From Tuctoria greenei (taxonomy: Eukaryota > Streptophyta > Magnoliopsida > Poales > Poaceae), in the NCBI GenBank assembly GCA_036927565.1, contig JAYESD010000004.1, positions 71,298,933 to 71,362,932 of the forward strand: DNA of 64,000 bases, read 5' to 3'. Shown piece by piece: positions 48,132 to 59,310 of this stretch. Under the pieces are notes generated by a model. It did no database searches, was not told the DNA's origin, and saw only the letters and a list, made by a program, of their open reading frames with translations. The position numbers and the translations under genes are program-made. Each line of letters opens with the position of its first letter. Within the stretch, counting starts at the first letter, position 1.

Positions 48132-49645
48132 ATGCTGAACTCTGCTGTTGGATCATCCAATGGTAACCATGATGTGCAACCTGCTGGAGGCAATCCCTCC
48201 AACATGCAGCAGCCGGTTGCCGTGTTCCCAGCAGGAGTCATGCCACCGCCGCCACCATCTGCTCCGGCGAATCAAGCTGGACATCGAGATGGGGTGTCTG
48301 CGTCGGTTACTACATCAGCGAACAACAACCCTAAACACACGATTAATATTGCGCGTGCCCTTCTCCAATGTCCACTGCCTCCAGGAGCACCCCAAGGTGC
48401 GATGGAGCAGTGGAGAGGTGATGTGGAACATCTGGTTGCTGCAGCAGTCGATGGCATCAGCAATCAAGGTCCTCCCCCTAGGGGCGGGCTCCATCTCAGC
48501 ATCGGACCTTGTCGGGTAGACTTGGTCCGCACGCTTCACAGCACAGGAGGCGTGCTACATCTCAACAAGCAACATCGCTGCCTTCCGGGGCACGACGTAC
48601 TCACAAGGTAACCAGACTTTCGACTCATGACCCCCGGGCGGAGCTCGATCGCCGTTACCGTCAATAGGACGGTCGTGTCCACATCGAACATGCTCGCCAG
48701 AGGCGAGAGGCTTGGGACAGTCCTGCTCCCGAGGGAGTAGGAGGAGGTTGTTCTGCCTTGTCCATGCACCCACGCATGGTTAGATGGCCACAGAAGTTCC
48801 GGCCTCACCTGCTAGAGAAATTTGACAGGACTGTCAATCCGATCGAATTTCTCCAAAGCTACCCCACCGCTATCCTTGCGGCTGGAGGCAATGAGGCCGT
48901 GATGGCCAATTATTTCCCCTTGGCTTTGACTGGGACTGCCAGGTCTTGGTTTATGAGCCTTCCTCCTAACTCCATCAACAGTTGGGAAAAGTTGTGCCAA
49001 CAGTTCACCGCCAACTTCGGGAGCTCATACACCTGACCAGGCACAGAACTGGACCTTTTTGTTGTCAAGCAAAAAGGGCGAGAGTCCCTGCGATCCTTCA
49101 TCCAGAGGTTCTCCCAGGTACGAAATACCATTCCTTCTATCTCAAGTGCCTCTATTATTGTGGCATTCAGACAGGGCGTTTCAGACAGGAAGATGCTGGA
49201 GAAGCTGGCGACCAAGGAAGTCACCAGCGTCACGGAACTCTTCAGCTTGGCAGACAAGTGTGCCAAAGCTGCGGAGGGCCGTGAAATGCACTCGCAACCA
49301 CCTCTGGAGGACAACAAAAAGTCCTCCAAGGGTGAAGCCGCTACCTCCGGGAGTAGCAAGAAGAAGAAAAAGTCCAACGGCAAGAAGAAGCTGTCGGCCG
49401 GTACACCCACTGTCGCCGCTGTTGCAGCTCCAGGTGGCCGGGGCCATGCCATGAAAAACGACCTTGACCATTGTCTGAAGATGGTGGCAGCTCCAAGATG
49501 TGGTGTCCTATACACAAGACGAACATCCACAACCTGGAAGGCTACCGAGACGTCCAAAACCTTGTCGAGCGCTATAACAAGCGCCAGGAAGAAGTTCCTT
49601 TCTGTCAAAGTGAAGGAAAACAAAAGTCGACGAAGCTCTGGCTGA
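48132..49645 (+). pseudogene. Gag of gypsy copy 2
   Basis: ATG at 48132 opens MLNSAVGSSNGN with the same Pro-rich N-terminus as copy 1. The first frame ends at 48611. The capsid core (FDRTVNPIEFLQSYPTAILA, ANYFPLALTGTARSWFMSLP, LCQQFTANFGSSY) is in another frame from 48758. TGA at 49034 replaces the CGA arginine codon that copy 1 keeps (RPGTEL), a clear C-to-T nonsense change. A Lys-rich tract (SSKKKKKSNGKKK) and the CPIHKTNIHNLEGY stretch follow, the latter in a third frame. Confidence 0.87.
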
Positions 49646-50540
49646 GGAGGAGTTAGGCTTTCAGAACCCTAAAGAGGTCTTAAAGGTTGTTTACACCTCC
49701 GTTGACGACGACTCCGATGTCTCCGACAACGAGCGCCAGAAGACCATGAACACCATCTTTGGTGGTTCGTGGGACATCACCTCCCGCCATGTCCTCGAGA
49801 CAATGCGGCAGGACATGGCCTCTATAGCTCCCACCGCCAGGGCGAAGCCTCACCGGAAGTGGATGGACACTGCCATCACTTTCGATGCTTGAGACTGCCC
49901 TCGAAACATGATCAGAGCTGGTCAACTTCCACTAATGGTATCTCTGACCATCAACAACATCCATCTCCACCATGTAATGGTGGACGGATGTTCGAGGCTG
50001 AACCTCATAAGCTTCGAAGCCTTCGTCAAGCTTTAGTTCCGACCTTCGGATCTTTGCCCCTCCCGACCTTTCTCCGGAGTAGATCCGGGGGCCATAACTC
50101 CACTCGGAGCCATTACTCTCACGGTGACCTTCGGAACTCGGGAGAACTATAGGACTGAGAAGTTGGTCTTCGACGTGGTGCAGATCAACATACCCTTCAA
50201 TGCCATCCTGGGCAGACCTGCATTGTACAAATTCATGGCTGCTTCTCATTATGGCTACCTAGTGTTGACGATGCCAACACCCTCAGGCGTTCTCCAGATC
50301 CGCGGAGATCGTACCGCCGGAGTTACTGCTATGGAAGAACTCCATGCGCTTGCTATAGCGCAGGAGGAAGAATCTGGAAAGGAGCAAGCTCCGAAGCCTC
50401 CAAGCATTCGTCACCGAGGCTCAACCTCCGCACCTCGTGTGCAACCAAGCGGCGTCACCAACATTCTCGTCAAAGTCGTCCAAATTGGTTCCGAGGCTGC
50501 TCAGACTACCCGTATATCTGGAAGTCTGAACGACAAATAG
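49646..50540 (+). pseudogene. Protease region of gypsy copy 2
   Basis: The active-site-like motif reads VDGCSRLNLI near 49981 where copy 1 has VDGGSGLNLI, so the flap-side glycines are lost. There are stops near 49890 and 50033. The downstream half, VFDVVQINIPFNAILGRPAL to SGSLNDK, is open and ends at TAG 50538-50540, the stop shared with copy 1. Confidence 0.83.
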
Positions 50541-51270
50541 GAAGTCGCGCTCATCACTTTCCTCTGGGCCAATGTCGACGTGTTTGTCTGGCAACCGTCA
50601 CAAATGCCTAGCATCCCTAGGGAAGTGATTGAGCACAATCTGAAGATCTATCCCTACGCTCGGCCTGTACATCAAAAGCCTCGGAAGCAATCAGTAGAGC
50701 GACAGAACTTCATACATCAAGAAGTGAAGAAGTTGCTCGAAGCTGGATTCATCCGGGAAGTCTTCCACCCAAAATGGCTGGCAAACCCATTCATTGTACC
50801 CAAGGCCGGCGGGAAGCATCGGATGTGTATCGACTACACTACACTGAATAAGGCATGTCCAAAGGATCAATTCCCACTACCTAGAATAGATGAGATAGTG
50901 GATTCCACCTCTGGGTGTGAATTACTGTGTTTCCTAGATGAATATTCTGGGTATCATCAAATCAGAATGTCTAGGGAAGATGAAGAGCATACTTCCTTGA
51001 TCACAGTAGATGGATTATATTGTTACACTGCCGTGCCATTCGGTCTCAAAAACGTTGCTTCAACGTTTGTACGAGCTATGTACAAAACTTTTGGAGAGCT
51101 TATCAGAGACGTAGTGGAAGTGTATGTCGATGAAATCGTCATCAAGATCAAGAACAAGGAGTCATTTCTTGACACCTTGCAAGCTGTCTTCGACAAGTTA
51201 CGAATCACACGCACAAAGATGAACCCAGACAAGTGTGTCATTGGGGTTAGCTTTAGAAAGCTTCTTTGAT
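50541..51270 (+). pseudogene. Reverse transcriptase of gypsy copy 2 (YVDE in place of YVDD)
   Basis: The frame is open from just after the shared stop, through VFVWQPSQMPSIPREVIEHN, WLANPFIVPKAGGKHRMCID and CFLDEYSGYHQIRM, to the catalytic box. That box reads VEVYVDEIVIKI: the second catalytic aspartate is glutamate (GAA, where copy 1 has GAC). It ends at TGA 51267-51269 in the segment where copy 1 reads KLLGFLVN, a GGA-to-TGA change. The domain is complete in length, but the YVDE change alone should abolish or strongly impair polymerase activity. Confidence 0.92.
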
Positions 51271-52100
51271 TCTTGGTGAACCACCGAGGAATAGAAGCAA
51301 ATCCGGCGAAGATTAAAGCTATTGAAGACATGCGACCACCAACTCGCATCAAGGATGTCCAGAAGCTGACATGATTTCTAGCTGCCCTTAGCCGGTTCAT
51401 CTCAAGACTGGCGGAACGGGCACTACCATTCTTCAAATTATTGAGGAAGTCCAGACCATTCCAATGGTCTGAAGAAGCAGAAAAGGCATTCCAAGAGCTG
51501 AAGCAGCTCCTCACCACTCTACCAACTTTGGTAGCTCCGAACCCTGGTGAGTCACTTCTGCTTTACATTTCAGCAACTGACGAAGTTGTGAGCATGGTCC
51601 TAGTTGCGAAAAGACCAGAACCATCCCAGTTCAGGAATCCAGACACCTCCGGGAGGGTCTGGAACTACCTGAAGGCGAGTCTGGGTCCCAGCTCCCAGAC
51701 ATGGATCCCCAAGGCAAGACACCGGAGGATCAACCTCCTTCAAATGAAGGAGTCATTGTTTCTCAGGAAGAAGATCCGGACCCCTCCGGGAAGGTCCGGG
51801 TCACTTCAGGAGAAGCTCCGGGTTCCTCCAGCAGGAACCTGGAGGTCCCGGAAGAAGGTCCGGACCCCTCCGGGAGGGTCCGGGTTGATGAGGAGGAAGC
51901 TCCGGGCCCCTCCGGGAGGGTCCGGACAGTCCAGCGCCCAGTGTACTTCATCAGTGAAGTACTCCACGACGCCAAGGATCGATACCAAGAGGTGCATAAG
52001 CTGCTCTACACAGTTCTTATCACTTCTAGGAAGCTTCTTCACTACTTCCAAGCTCACAAGATTTCAGTGGTAACCTCTTGTACACTGCGTGCGATCTTAC
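51271..52100 (+). pseudogene. Connection and first RNase H of gypsy copy 2, cut by the Sirevirus
   Basis: It continues RT with KIKAIEDMRPPTRIKDVQKL, FLAALSRFISRLAERALPFF, FQWSEEAEKAFQELK and SATDEVVSMVLVAKRPEPS. It then enters the same insert as copy 1 (about 51640-51930, best read in a shifted frame: EDPDPSGKVRV, EGPDPSGRVRVDEEEAPG), before RPVYFISEVLHDAKDRY. A TGA lies near 51373 and frames shift inside the insert. The domain stops at 52100. No second RNase H or integrase of this copy is in the window. Confidence 0.82.
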
Positions 52101-52404
52101 TGAAAGTGCATCTAGGATCCCCGTGGGTTTTGGATGATTGATGACGACAATTAAGTGACTAATGAGCTCAGTGATCTTAAGCACAAGTGTGGACTTAAGT
52201 GGAAGCACAATCCCTCAAAAAGGAAAAGGATGAAAACGGCGATGTCAACTCGGAAAGGAGAAACTAGGGTTTCTAGTGTGTTGAGTTTGGACTAGCCAAA
52301 TATGTGTCAGGATGTGTGTGTAAAGTGCATTGAGATCAAGTTGGTAGCTCAAAGAGGTTTAGAGGTCAAACCCCTTGAGAGAAAAGAGTTGGAAGCAGTC
52401 AGGC

Positions 52405-52935
52405 AGTAGGGCCGGACTAGTCCGTGCAGGTGGTCGGACTAGTCCGCCCCTTGCCGGCCAAGTCCGTTTTCAGCTGAACCAGAAGGGTCTGACTGAGTTC
52501 GGACTAGTCCGTAGTGGGACGGACTAGTCCGGGTAGTCAAGGAGTGGGTTTTGGGGACTAAGTCCCAAAACCACGGACTTGTCCATTTTGGTCCGGACTA
52601 AGAGGTCCTGACTAAGATCGGACTAGTTCGCCCTGGGGGCCGGACTAGTCCGGGTGTGAGAGAAGTCGGTGCTTCAGAGACTAAGTCTGGGAAGGCCGGA
52701 CTAGTCCGCCCTGGGGGCCGGACTAGTCCGTGGTCTTCAGACTAATCCGTTTTCACACGGAACAAAAGGTTATGTGTGAGATCGGACTAGTCCGGTGAGG
52801 GCCGAACTAGTCCGTTGTTGAAGCGACCGTTTGAATTTGAAGTTTGGCGAGTAGTGTGACGATTGCCGCATAGTGCGACAGTTGTCAGGGACGTCAGTGG
52901 TCCCCTAGGCCGGACTAGTCCGTGCTGTAGGCCAG
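52405..52935. repeat. Cluster of the palindrome CGGACTAGTCCG in U3 of the Sirevirus LTR
   Basis: The core GGACTAGTCC occurs about nine times exactly in about 520 bp (for example near 52415, 52436, 52501, 52521, 52643, 52697, 52721, 52784 and 52911), with one-base variants between. Spacing is irregular. Another exact copy and a variant lie near 53645 and 53665. The cluster ends about 50 bp before the TATA box. Confidence 0.9.
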
Positions 52936-52982
52936 ACTAGTCCGCCCATCTGCTGAAGTCAGCAGTATGGGCTTGGGACCTC

Positions 52983-52990
52983 TATAAATA
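52983..52990 (+). promoter_or_regulatory. TATA box of the Sirevirus LTR
   Basis: TATAAATA in the context CCTCTATAAATAGAGG, itself a short inverted repeat; transcription would start some 30 bp downstream, near the AACCAACCTTTGAGC stretch. Confidence 0.8.
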
Positions 52991-53755
52991 GAGGACCCTT
53001 GGGTTCATTTGAACCAACCTTTGAGCAAGTTGAAACCCTAGCGCCGCCACAGCAACCTTGAGCCTCCCAAAGCCTCCTTCTTGCCTACATTCCCTCTAAA
53101 ACTAATTCTTGTGTGGATTAGGGTTTACTGAGGTGAAGAAGAGGAAGAACACCGCTCTTCAGCTCTCGGTTTGATCTCTTGCACTTTGTGAATCTTTATG
53201 ATATGTGGCTTGAGTCAATCTTTGTGATTTGTGATTGTATTTGTGGTGGGAGCCCAAATTGTGAGAAGCCCCAACGAATCTTGTATTCACTCTTTGTGAT
53301 AGTGGAAGAACCAAGTTAGGACCATGTGGTAAACTTGGTGAGGGAAGGGTTGTTGAACCCGGTCCTTCGTGGACTCCTCAACGGGGACGTAGGTTCCTTC
53401 GTGGGATGAACCTCGGGATAAAATCCTTGTGTCCCTTGTGTTCTTTACTTTCACTTATTGCTCATTACATCTAGAGTTAACTTTATTGGTCTTGTTCATC
53501 ACTCTTGTTTCATCGTGATCCTTAGTTTCATACTTGTCATATAACTTGTCAAGGCTCACTAAGTCATTCTAACAAACCTTGCATCACGATAATTGGACTA
53601 AAACTTGTTAGAAACCCTTTTTAGGCTTTTCCCTGTAGGAGGACCGGACTAGTCCGCCCCTGGACCGGACTAGTTCGCCCCCTGAGTTCTAATCTCGTTT
53701 TATTAAGTCATTTCAGGTCGTTTAGCCTATTCACCCCCTCTAGGCAATTTTCAAT

Positions 53756-53770
53756 TGGTATTAGAGCAGG
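53756..53770 (+). other. Primer binding site of the Sirevirus (initiator Met tRNA type)
   Basis: TGGTATTAGAGCAGG lies 2 bases after the LTR. It matches the familiar plant TGGTATCAGAGC sequence with one C-to-T change. Confidence 0.88.
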
Positions 53771-53805
53771 ATTCTCCCAAAAGAGTCTAACAACTCGAAG
53801 ATAAG

Positions 53806-56079
53806 ATGGCCGAAGTGGGGTACAAAGAAGTCTCAACCAGTGAGGTCCAAGCAACTCCAGAAGAGATTCTCTTCTACCAAGACAAGTCAACGGATGACGA
53901 AGAGATTCGCCAGCTCAAGGCGAAACTTCGAGAGAAGTTGAAGATTCCCAAGGTTGACACCTCAACCTCCACATCGAGTGGCACAATCAACTACAACCAA
54001 CAAGGCTACAACTATGAACGCCTTGTCTCCAACAACCACTATCTTTCCATCCCATTGGGGAAGCCTCCCCAATTCAATGGAACCGACTACGAGATGTGGA
54101 AGCACAACATGAAGATCCACCTTGTGTCACTCAACCCCTCACTATGGCAAATTGTGTTGACCGGGGTGCACATCCCTACGAATGAAGAAGATATCACTCT
54201 AGAGCAAGCCGTGCTCCTTCACCGCGATTCTCAAGCGGCTGGAGTGATCATCTCATCTCTCTCAAGAGATGAGTTCAACCGAGTGGATGGACTTGAGGTG
54301 GCCAAGGACAATTGGGACACTCTCAAGACGGCTCATCAAGGCAACCGAGTCATGAGAGAAGCTAAGATTGAGCTCATAGAAGGAGAGCTCGGGAGGTTTG
54401 CCATTATGGATGGTGAATCTCCCTAAGAGATGTACAACCGCCTAAAGATACTCATCAACAAGAGTAGATCTTATGGCTGTACCAAGTGGACGGACCACGA
54501 GGTGGTGAAGAGGATGATTCAGGCATTCATGCCTAGAAACGTCTCTCTTTGCTCCATGATTCGAGAAAGTCCGGGGTTTGCCAAAATGACCCCGGAGGAG
54601 GTCGTTGGAAGGATCATCAACCACGAGATCATGGAGAAGGAGGCACTCTTCTACAATGACCTCCAAAGGTTCACCGCCTCAAAGATGAAGAATGTTGCAC
54701 TCAAAGCAACAATCTCCTCAAAAGAGCAAGACAAAGATGATGAGGAGAGCCTTGACACCGATGAGGAAGAAGCCTTCCTCATCAACAACTTCAAGAGGAT
54801 GATGAGAAGAAGAAAAGGAGGATACAAGCATGAGAGTAAAGGCAAGGAAAAGGCAAGGCCCAAAACCAAGACGTCTTGCTACAATTGTGGCGAGTACGGG
54901 CACTTCATTGTAGATTGCCCACATGAAGATGGCAAGAAGAAGAAGGAGGGCAAGCCACAAGAGAAGAAGTTCTACAAGAAGAAGAGGCCCTCCGGTCATG
55001 CCCACATAGGCAAGGAGTGGGACTCTAACGATGAGTCCTCCTCGTCCGAAGATGAAGAGAAGATGGCAACCATAGCCATCGGGAGGAGCTCCAAGGGAAG
55101 CAAGCTCTTCCCAAATCTCTACGACCACGAGCCAACTTGCCTCGTGGCAAAACAAGGAAGGAGAAAGGTTAACTCTAACTCATCCTCTTCCATATCCTCT
55201 CATGATGGTTTTGATAGTGCTAGTGAAAATGAACACATGTTTAAGGATATAAGTAAGAGCACATTACGAAGAATGAAATTGCTTTCGGATGAGATTTTTG
55301 AGGAGGAGCTCATAGATAGGAAATAGGACTTTCTTATCCAAGAAAAGGAAAGATGTAAAGATCCCATTGAGCTCCTTGAGCTTGAGAGAGAGAAGAGCAA
55401 GGCATTAGAGAATGAACTTGCTCTAAGCAAGAAAACATGCTCAAGTCTTGAGGAGACAACCATTGAGCTCAAGGACGAACTTGGCAACTTGGCAAAAGTT
55501 AACAAGATCCTTGAGACTCAAGTTGAGTCCCTTAAGATTAATGTAGCCTCTTCCTCCAAAAGCTCATCCTCAAAAGTTGCATCCAAAGCAATATCAACTT
55601 GCAAATGTTCTAACTTGATTCTTAAATTAAAGGATGAGCTTAAGTTGACTCAAGGCAAGCAAGCACCTAAGGGTGGCATCTCTGACAAAGAGAAGGTGGC
55701 ATATGCACGAAGTGCATACACCAACACAAGATCTCTCAATGTCAAGGATGGTCTTGGTTATACTGGAGGTGGAAAGCAAAATGCCAAAACCTCCAAGTAT
55801 GGCAAAGACTTGATTGTCTTTGTCAAAGGAAGCTCATCCCCAACTAAAATTGAGAAGAACACTTCAACTAGCACCTACTTGCCTAAATCTGAACCGCATC
55901 CTCTATTTCATGATTTTGATGCATCATATGTTTTGATGAGGAACAGGAATGGCAAAGTATATGCTAGATATGTTGGGGCACTCCGCAAGAGCCCCAAGCC
56001 TTGCGTGTGGGTGCCCAAATGCCTCACTACTAACGTCAAAGGACCCAACTTCGCTTGGGTACCTAAAAGGAAGGCATAA
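53806..56079 (+). pseudogene. gag: Sirevirus Gag (two nonsense codons)
   Basis: Forms the virus-like particle and binds element RNA. ATG at 53806 starts MAEVGYKEVSTSEV. One frame of about 758 codons runs to 56079 with two interruptions: TAA 54424-54426 and TAG 55324-55326. The copia gag core includes PPQFNGTDYEMWKHNMKIHL and GVIISSLSRDEFNRV. The zinc knuckle CYNCGEYGHFIVDC (CX2CX4HX4C) is intact at 54877-54918. A basic Lys-rich stretch follows, then an acidic Ser-rich segment, and a predicted coiled coil (about 55330-55560, LELEREKSKALENELALSKK), as in other Sireviruses. The frame change to pol comes after WVPKRKA. Confidence 0.9.
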
Positions 56080-56092
56080 TCTTGTTTTGTAG

Positions 56093-59000
56093 GCATACTC
56101 CTCCGTTGGATCCAAATGGGTGCTCGATAGTGGGTGCACAAACCACATGACCGGAGAGAGGAAGATGTTCGAGGAGTATGAGGAACATGATGATCCAAAT
56201 GAAGGAATCCTCTTTGGGGACAATAGCCGAGGGAAAATCCTTGGCTACGGTAAAATTGTCATTTCTCCCCAACATACTCTTTCTAGTGTTTTACATATTG
56301 ATTCTCTTGACTATAACCTTTTGTCCATATCACAACTATGTGACAAGGGTTATAATTGTGTTTTCACTAATGAGGGTGTGAGCGTCCTTAGAAGAAGTGA
56401 TAACTCAATCGCTTTTAAGGGTGTGCTCAAGGGAAAGCTTTATCTTGTGGACTTTGCCTCGGATAAAGCTCAACTTGACACATGCTTAATGGCAAAAACC
56501 AACATGGGATGGCTTTGGCGTAGACGGCTAGCCCATGTTGGGATGAGGAATTTACAAAATCTTCTTAAGGGCGAGCACATTCATGGTTTGAAGAATGTTG
56601 TCTTTGAAAAGGATAGGCGATGTAGTGCTTGCCAAGTCGGGAAGCAAGTGGGAGCTCAACACCCCTCAAAGAACATCATGACGACAACAAGACCGTTGGA
56701 GTGCTACATATGGACCTTTTCGGCCCAATAACCTACATTAGCATTGGCGGTAACAAATATGGTCTTGTTATTGTTGAAGATTTTTCTCGTTTCACTTGGG
56801 TGTTCTTCTTGCATGATAAGGGTGAAACTCACGGTGTCCTCAAGAGGTTATTGAGGAGAGCTAAAAATGAGTTCGCCTCAAGAATCAAAGCTATAAGAAG
56901 TGACAACGGCACCGAATTCAAGAACACTCAAGTGGAAGAATTCTTGGATGGGGAGGGCATCAAGCATGAATTTTCAGCTCCAAACTCCCCTCAACAAAAT
57001 GGGGTGGCGGAACGGAAGAATAGGACACTCATCGATATGTCAAGGACAATGCTTGATGAGTACAAGACATCGGATCGATTTTGGGCGGAGGTGGTTAACA
57101 CCGCTTGCCACGTCATCAACCGATTGTACCTCCACCGCCTCCTCAAGAAGACTCCCTATGATCTTCTAGTTGGTAAGAAACCCAATGTCTCTTACTTTCG
57201 TGTTTTTGGGAGCAAGTGTTATATTCTCAACAAGAAGCCTAGGACTTCGAAGTTTGCTTCTAAGTCCGATGAAGGTTTCTTGCTTGGCTATGACTCAAAC
57301 ACCCACGCCTACCGTGTATTCAACAAAACCTCCGGTATTGTTGAAATAGCACGTGATGTGGTGTTTGATGAAACTAATGGCTCCCAAGTGGAGCAAATTG
57401 ATCAAAGTGTACTAGATCAAGAAGACTCTCCACAAGAAGCTCTTAGGAGAATGGCACTTGGAGATGTTTGACCACAAGAACAAACTCAATGCTCAAGTGA
57501 CCAACAACAAGATGATGCAAGCCACTCCCCATGTGATCAAGTTGAAAATGAACAAGTGGCACCTCAAAATGATCAAGAAGACGAAAGTCAAGGGGGAGAT
57601 CAAGAAGAAGAAGAAGAAGATGATGACTCAAGAGCTCAACCTCCACATCCTCGTGTGCATCAAAGCGTTCAACGGGATCACCCCGTTGACAACATACTAG
57701 GAGATATCACCAAAGGGGTAACAACTCATTCTCGCGTTGCAAATTTTTGTGAACATTACTCTTTTGTTTCTTCTTTGGAGCCCCATAAGGTTGAAGATGC
57801 CTTGAGAGACCCGGATTGGGTGGTGGCCATGCAAGAGGAGCTTAACAACTTTGAAATGAACAAAGTTTGGGAGCTTGTCAAGCGTCCACAAGCAAATGTT
57901 GTGGGCACCAAGTGGGTGTTCTGCAACAAGCAAGATGAACATGATGTTGTAACAAGGAACAAGGCACAACTTGTGGCCAAGGGGTACTCACAAGTCAAAG
58001 TTTTGGATTTTGATGAAACCTTTGCTCCCGTAGCTAGGCTAGAGTCAATTCGTATATTACTTGCTTTTGCTACTCACCATGATTTTAAGCTCTACCAAAT
58101 GGACATCAAGAGTGCATTCCTAAATGGCCCAATCAAGGAGGAAGTCTATGTGGAACAACCACTGGGCTTCGAAGATCAAGAATTCCCAAACCATGTCTTC
58201 AAATTGCGTAAGGCTCTCTATGGCCTCAAACAAGCTCCTAGAGCTTGGTATGAGTGTCTTAGAGACTTTCTAGTTCAAAATGGTTTTAAGATAGGAAAAG
58301 CTGATTACACTCTCTTTACAAAGCATTTTAATGATGATCTCTTTGTGTGCCAAATATATGTCGATGACATTATATTTGGTTCTACTAACAAAGTATTTTG
58401 TGATGAGTTTTCTAAGATAATGACAGAGAGATTTGAGATGTCCATGATGGGGGAGTTGAAGTTCTTTTTAGGTTTTCAAGTCAAGCAACTCAAAGAAGAC
58501 ATGTTCATAAGTCAAACAAAATACACTCAAGACATAATAAAAAAGTTTGACATGGAGAAGGCCAAACCCATCAAGACTCCTATGGCAACAAATGGACACT
58601 TAGACCTAAACGAAGACGGTCCAAGTGTGGACCAAAAGTTATATCGTTCCATGATTGGCTCTTTGTTATATCTTTGTGCATCTAGACCGGATATTATGCT
58701 TAGTGTGTGTATGTGTGCACGTTTTCAAGCTGCACCTAATGTGTGTCACATGACCGCCGTGTAGAGAATTCTTAGATATTTAGTTCACACACCTAGCCTA
58801 GGACTTTGGTACCCCGAAGGATCAAAGTTTAACCTCATTGGCTATTCCGATGCGGATTATGCGGGGTGCAAAGTTGATAGAATGAGCACATCCGGGACAT
58901 GCCAATTTTTGGGTACATCATTAGTGTCTTGGTCCTCTAAGAAACAAAATTCCATTGCTCTCTCCACAGCCGAAGCTGAGTATGTTGCAGCCGGAAGTTG

Positions 59001-59310
59001 TTGTGCACAACTTCTTTGGATGAGACATACTCTAAGGGATTATGGTATAAACTTGCGCCATATTCATCTCCTATGTGACAATGAAAGCGCCATCAAAATA
59101 GCCCATAATCCAGTTGAGCATTCAAGGACCAAACACATAGACATTAGACACCATTTCTTGAGAGATCATTCCTTAAAGCGGGATATAGTAATTTCCCATG
59201 TGAGAACCGAGAACCAACTAGCCAACATATTCACAAAACCGTTAGATGAGAAGCGATTTTGTGAGCTTAGGAGTGAGCTCAATATCTTAGATTCTCGAAA
59301 TGTGGCTTGA
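56093..59310 (+). pseudogene. pol: Sirevirus Pol: protease, integrase, RT, RNase H (frameshift and stops)
   Basis: Protease motif LDSGCTNHMTG lies near 56120. Integrase has a zinc-binding region ending CSACQVGK and the core LHMDLFG, RSDNGTEFKN and VAERKNRT, so DDE is intact. RT has KWVFCNKQDEHD, LYQMDIKSAFLNGPIKEEVY and the box QIYVDDIIFGS (YVDD at 58357-58368). RNase H has GYSDADYAGC, STAEAEYVAAG and LLCDNESAI. Damage: a one-base frameshift near 56703 before LHMDLFG, TGA 57469-57471 in the integrase-RT linker, and TAG 58762-58764 after HMTAV. Pol is in a different frame from gag; the pol frame opens only after a TAG at 56090, so the two do not overlap. All catalytic motifs survive, suggesting a younger copy than the gypsy elements. 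Confidence 0.93.

Larger units (their letters stand above)
47217..52100 (+). mobile_element. Ty3/gypsy element copy 2, 5' part, same family as copy 1, interrupted by a Sirevirus
   Basis: It starts TGTCGGTCCCC directly in the satellite (...TACGTAGC) and contains the 5' LTR, primer binding site, gag, protease, RT and the first RNase H. Homology to copy 1 ends at the 5-mer CTTAC (52096-52100), where the Sirevirus LTR begins. The rest of the element, with its 3' LTR and second target-site duplication, must lie beyond the window. It runs opposite to copy 1, so the two copies are inverted around 23.4 kb of satellite. It is broken by frameshifts and stops throughout. Confidence 0.92.
52101..53753 (+). 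repeat. 5' LTR of the Sirevirus
   Basis: TGAAAGTGC...GGCAATTTTCA, 1653 bp, with matching inverted ends TGAAA/TTTCA. TATAAATA is at 52983, preceded by a dense cluster of GGACTAGTCC palindromes. The 3' end has TTCACCCCCTCTAGG, typical of these LTRs. Confidence 0.93.

Noticed and set aside
48910..49623. 237-codon minus-strand frame opposite gypsy copy 2 gag
   Set aside because: It is antisense to recognisable gag sequence and has no recognisable domain of its own.
54442..55505. Minus-strand frames opposite Sirevirus gag
   Set aside because: They are Leu/Ser-rich shadows of the Lys/Glu-rich sense coding sequence, with no domain.
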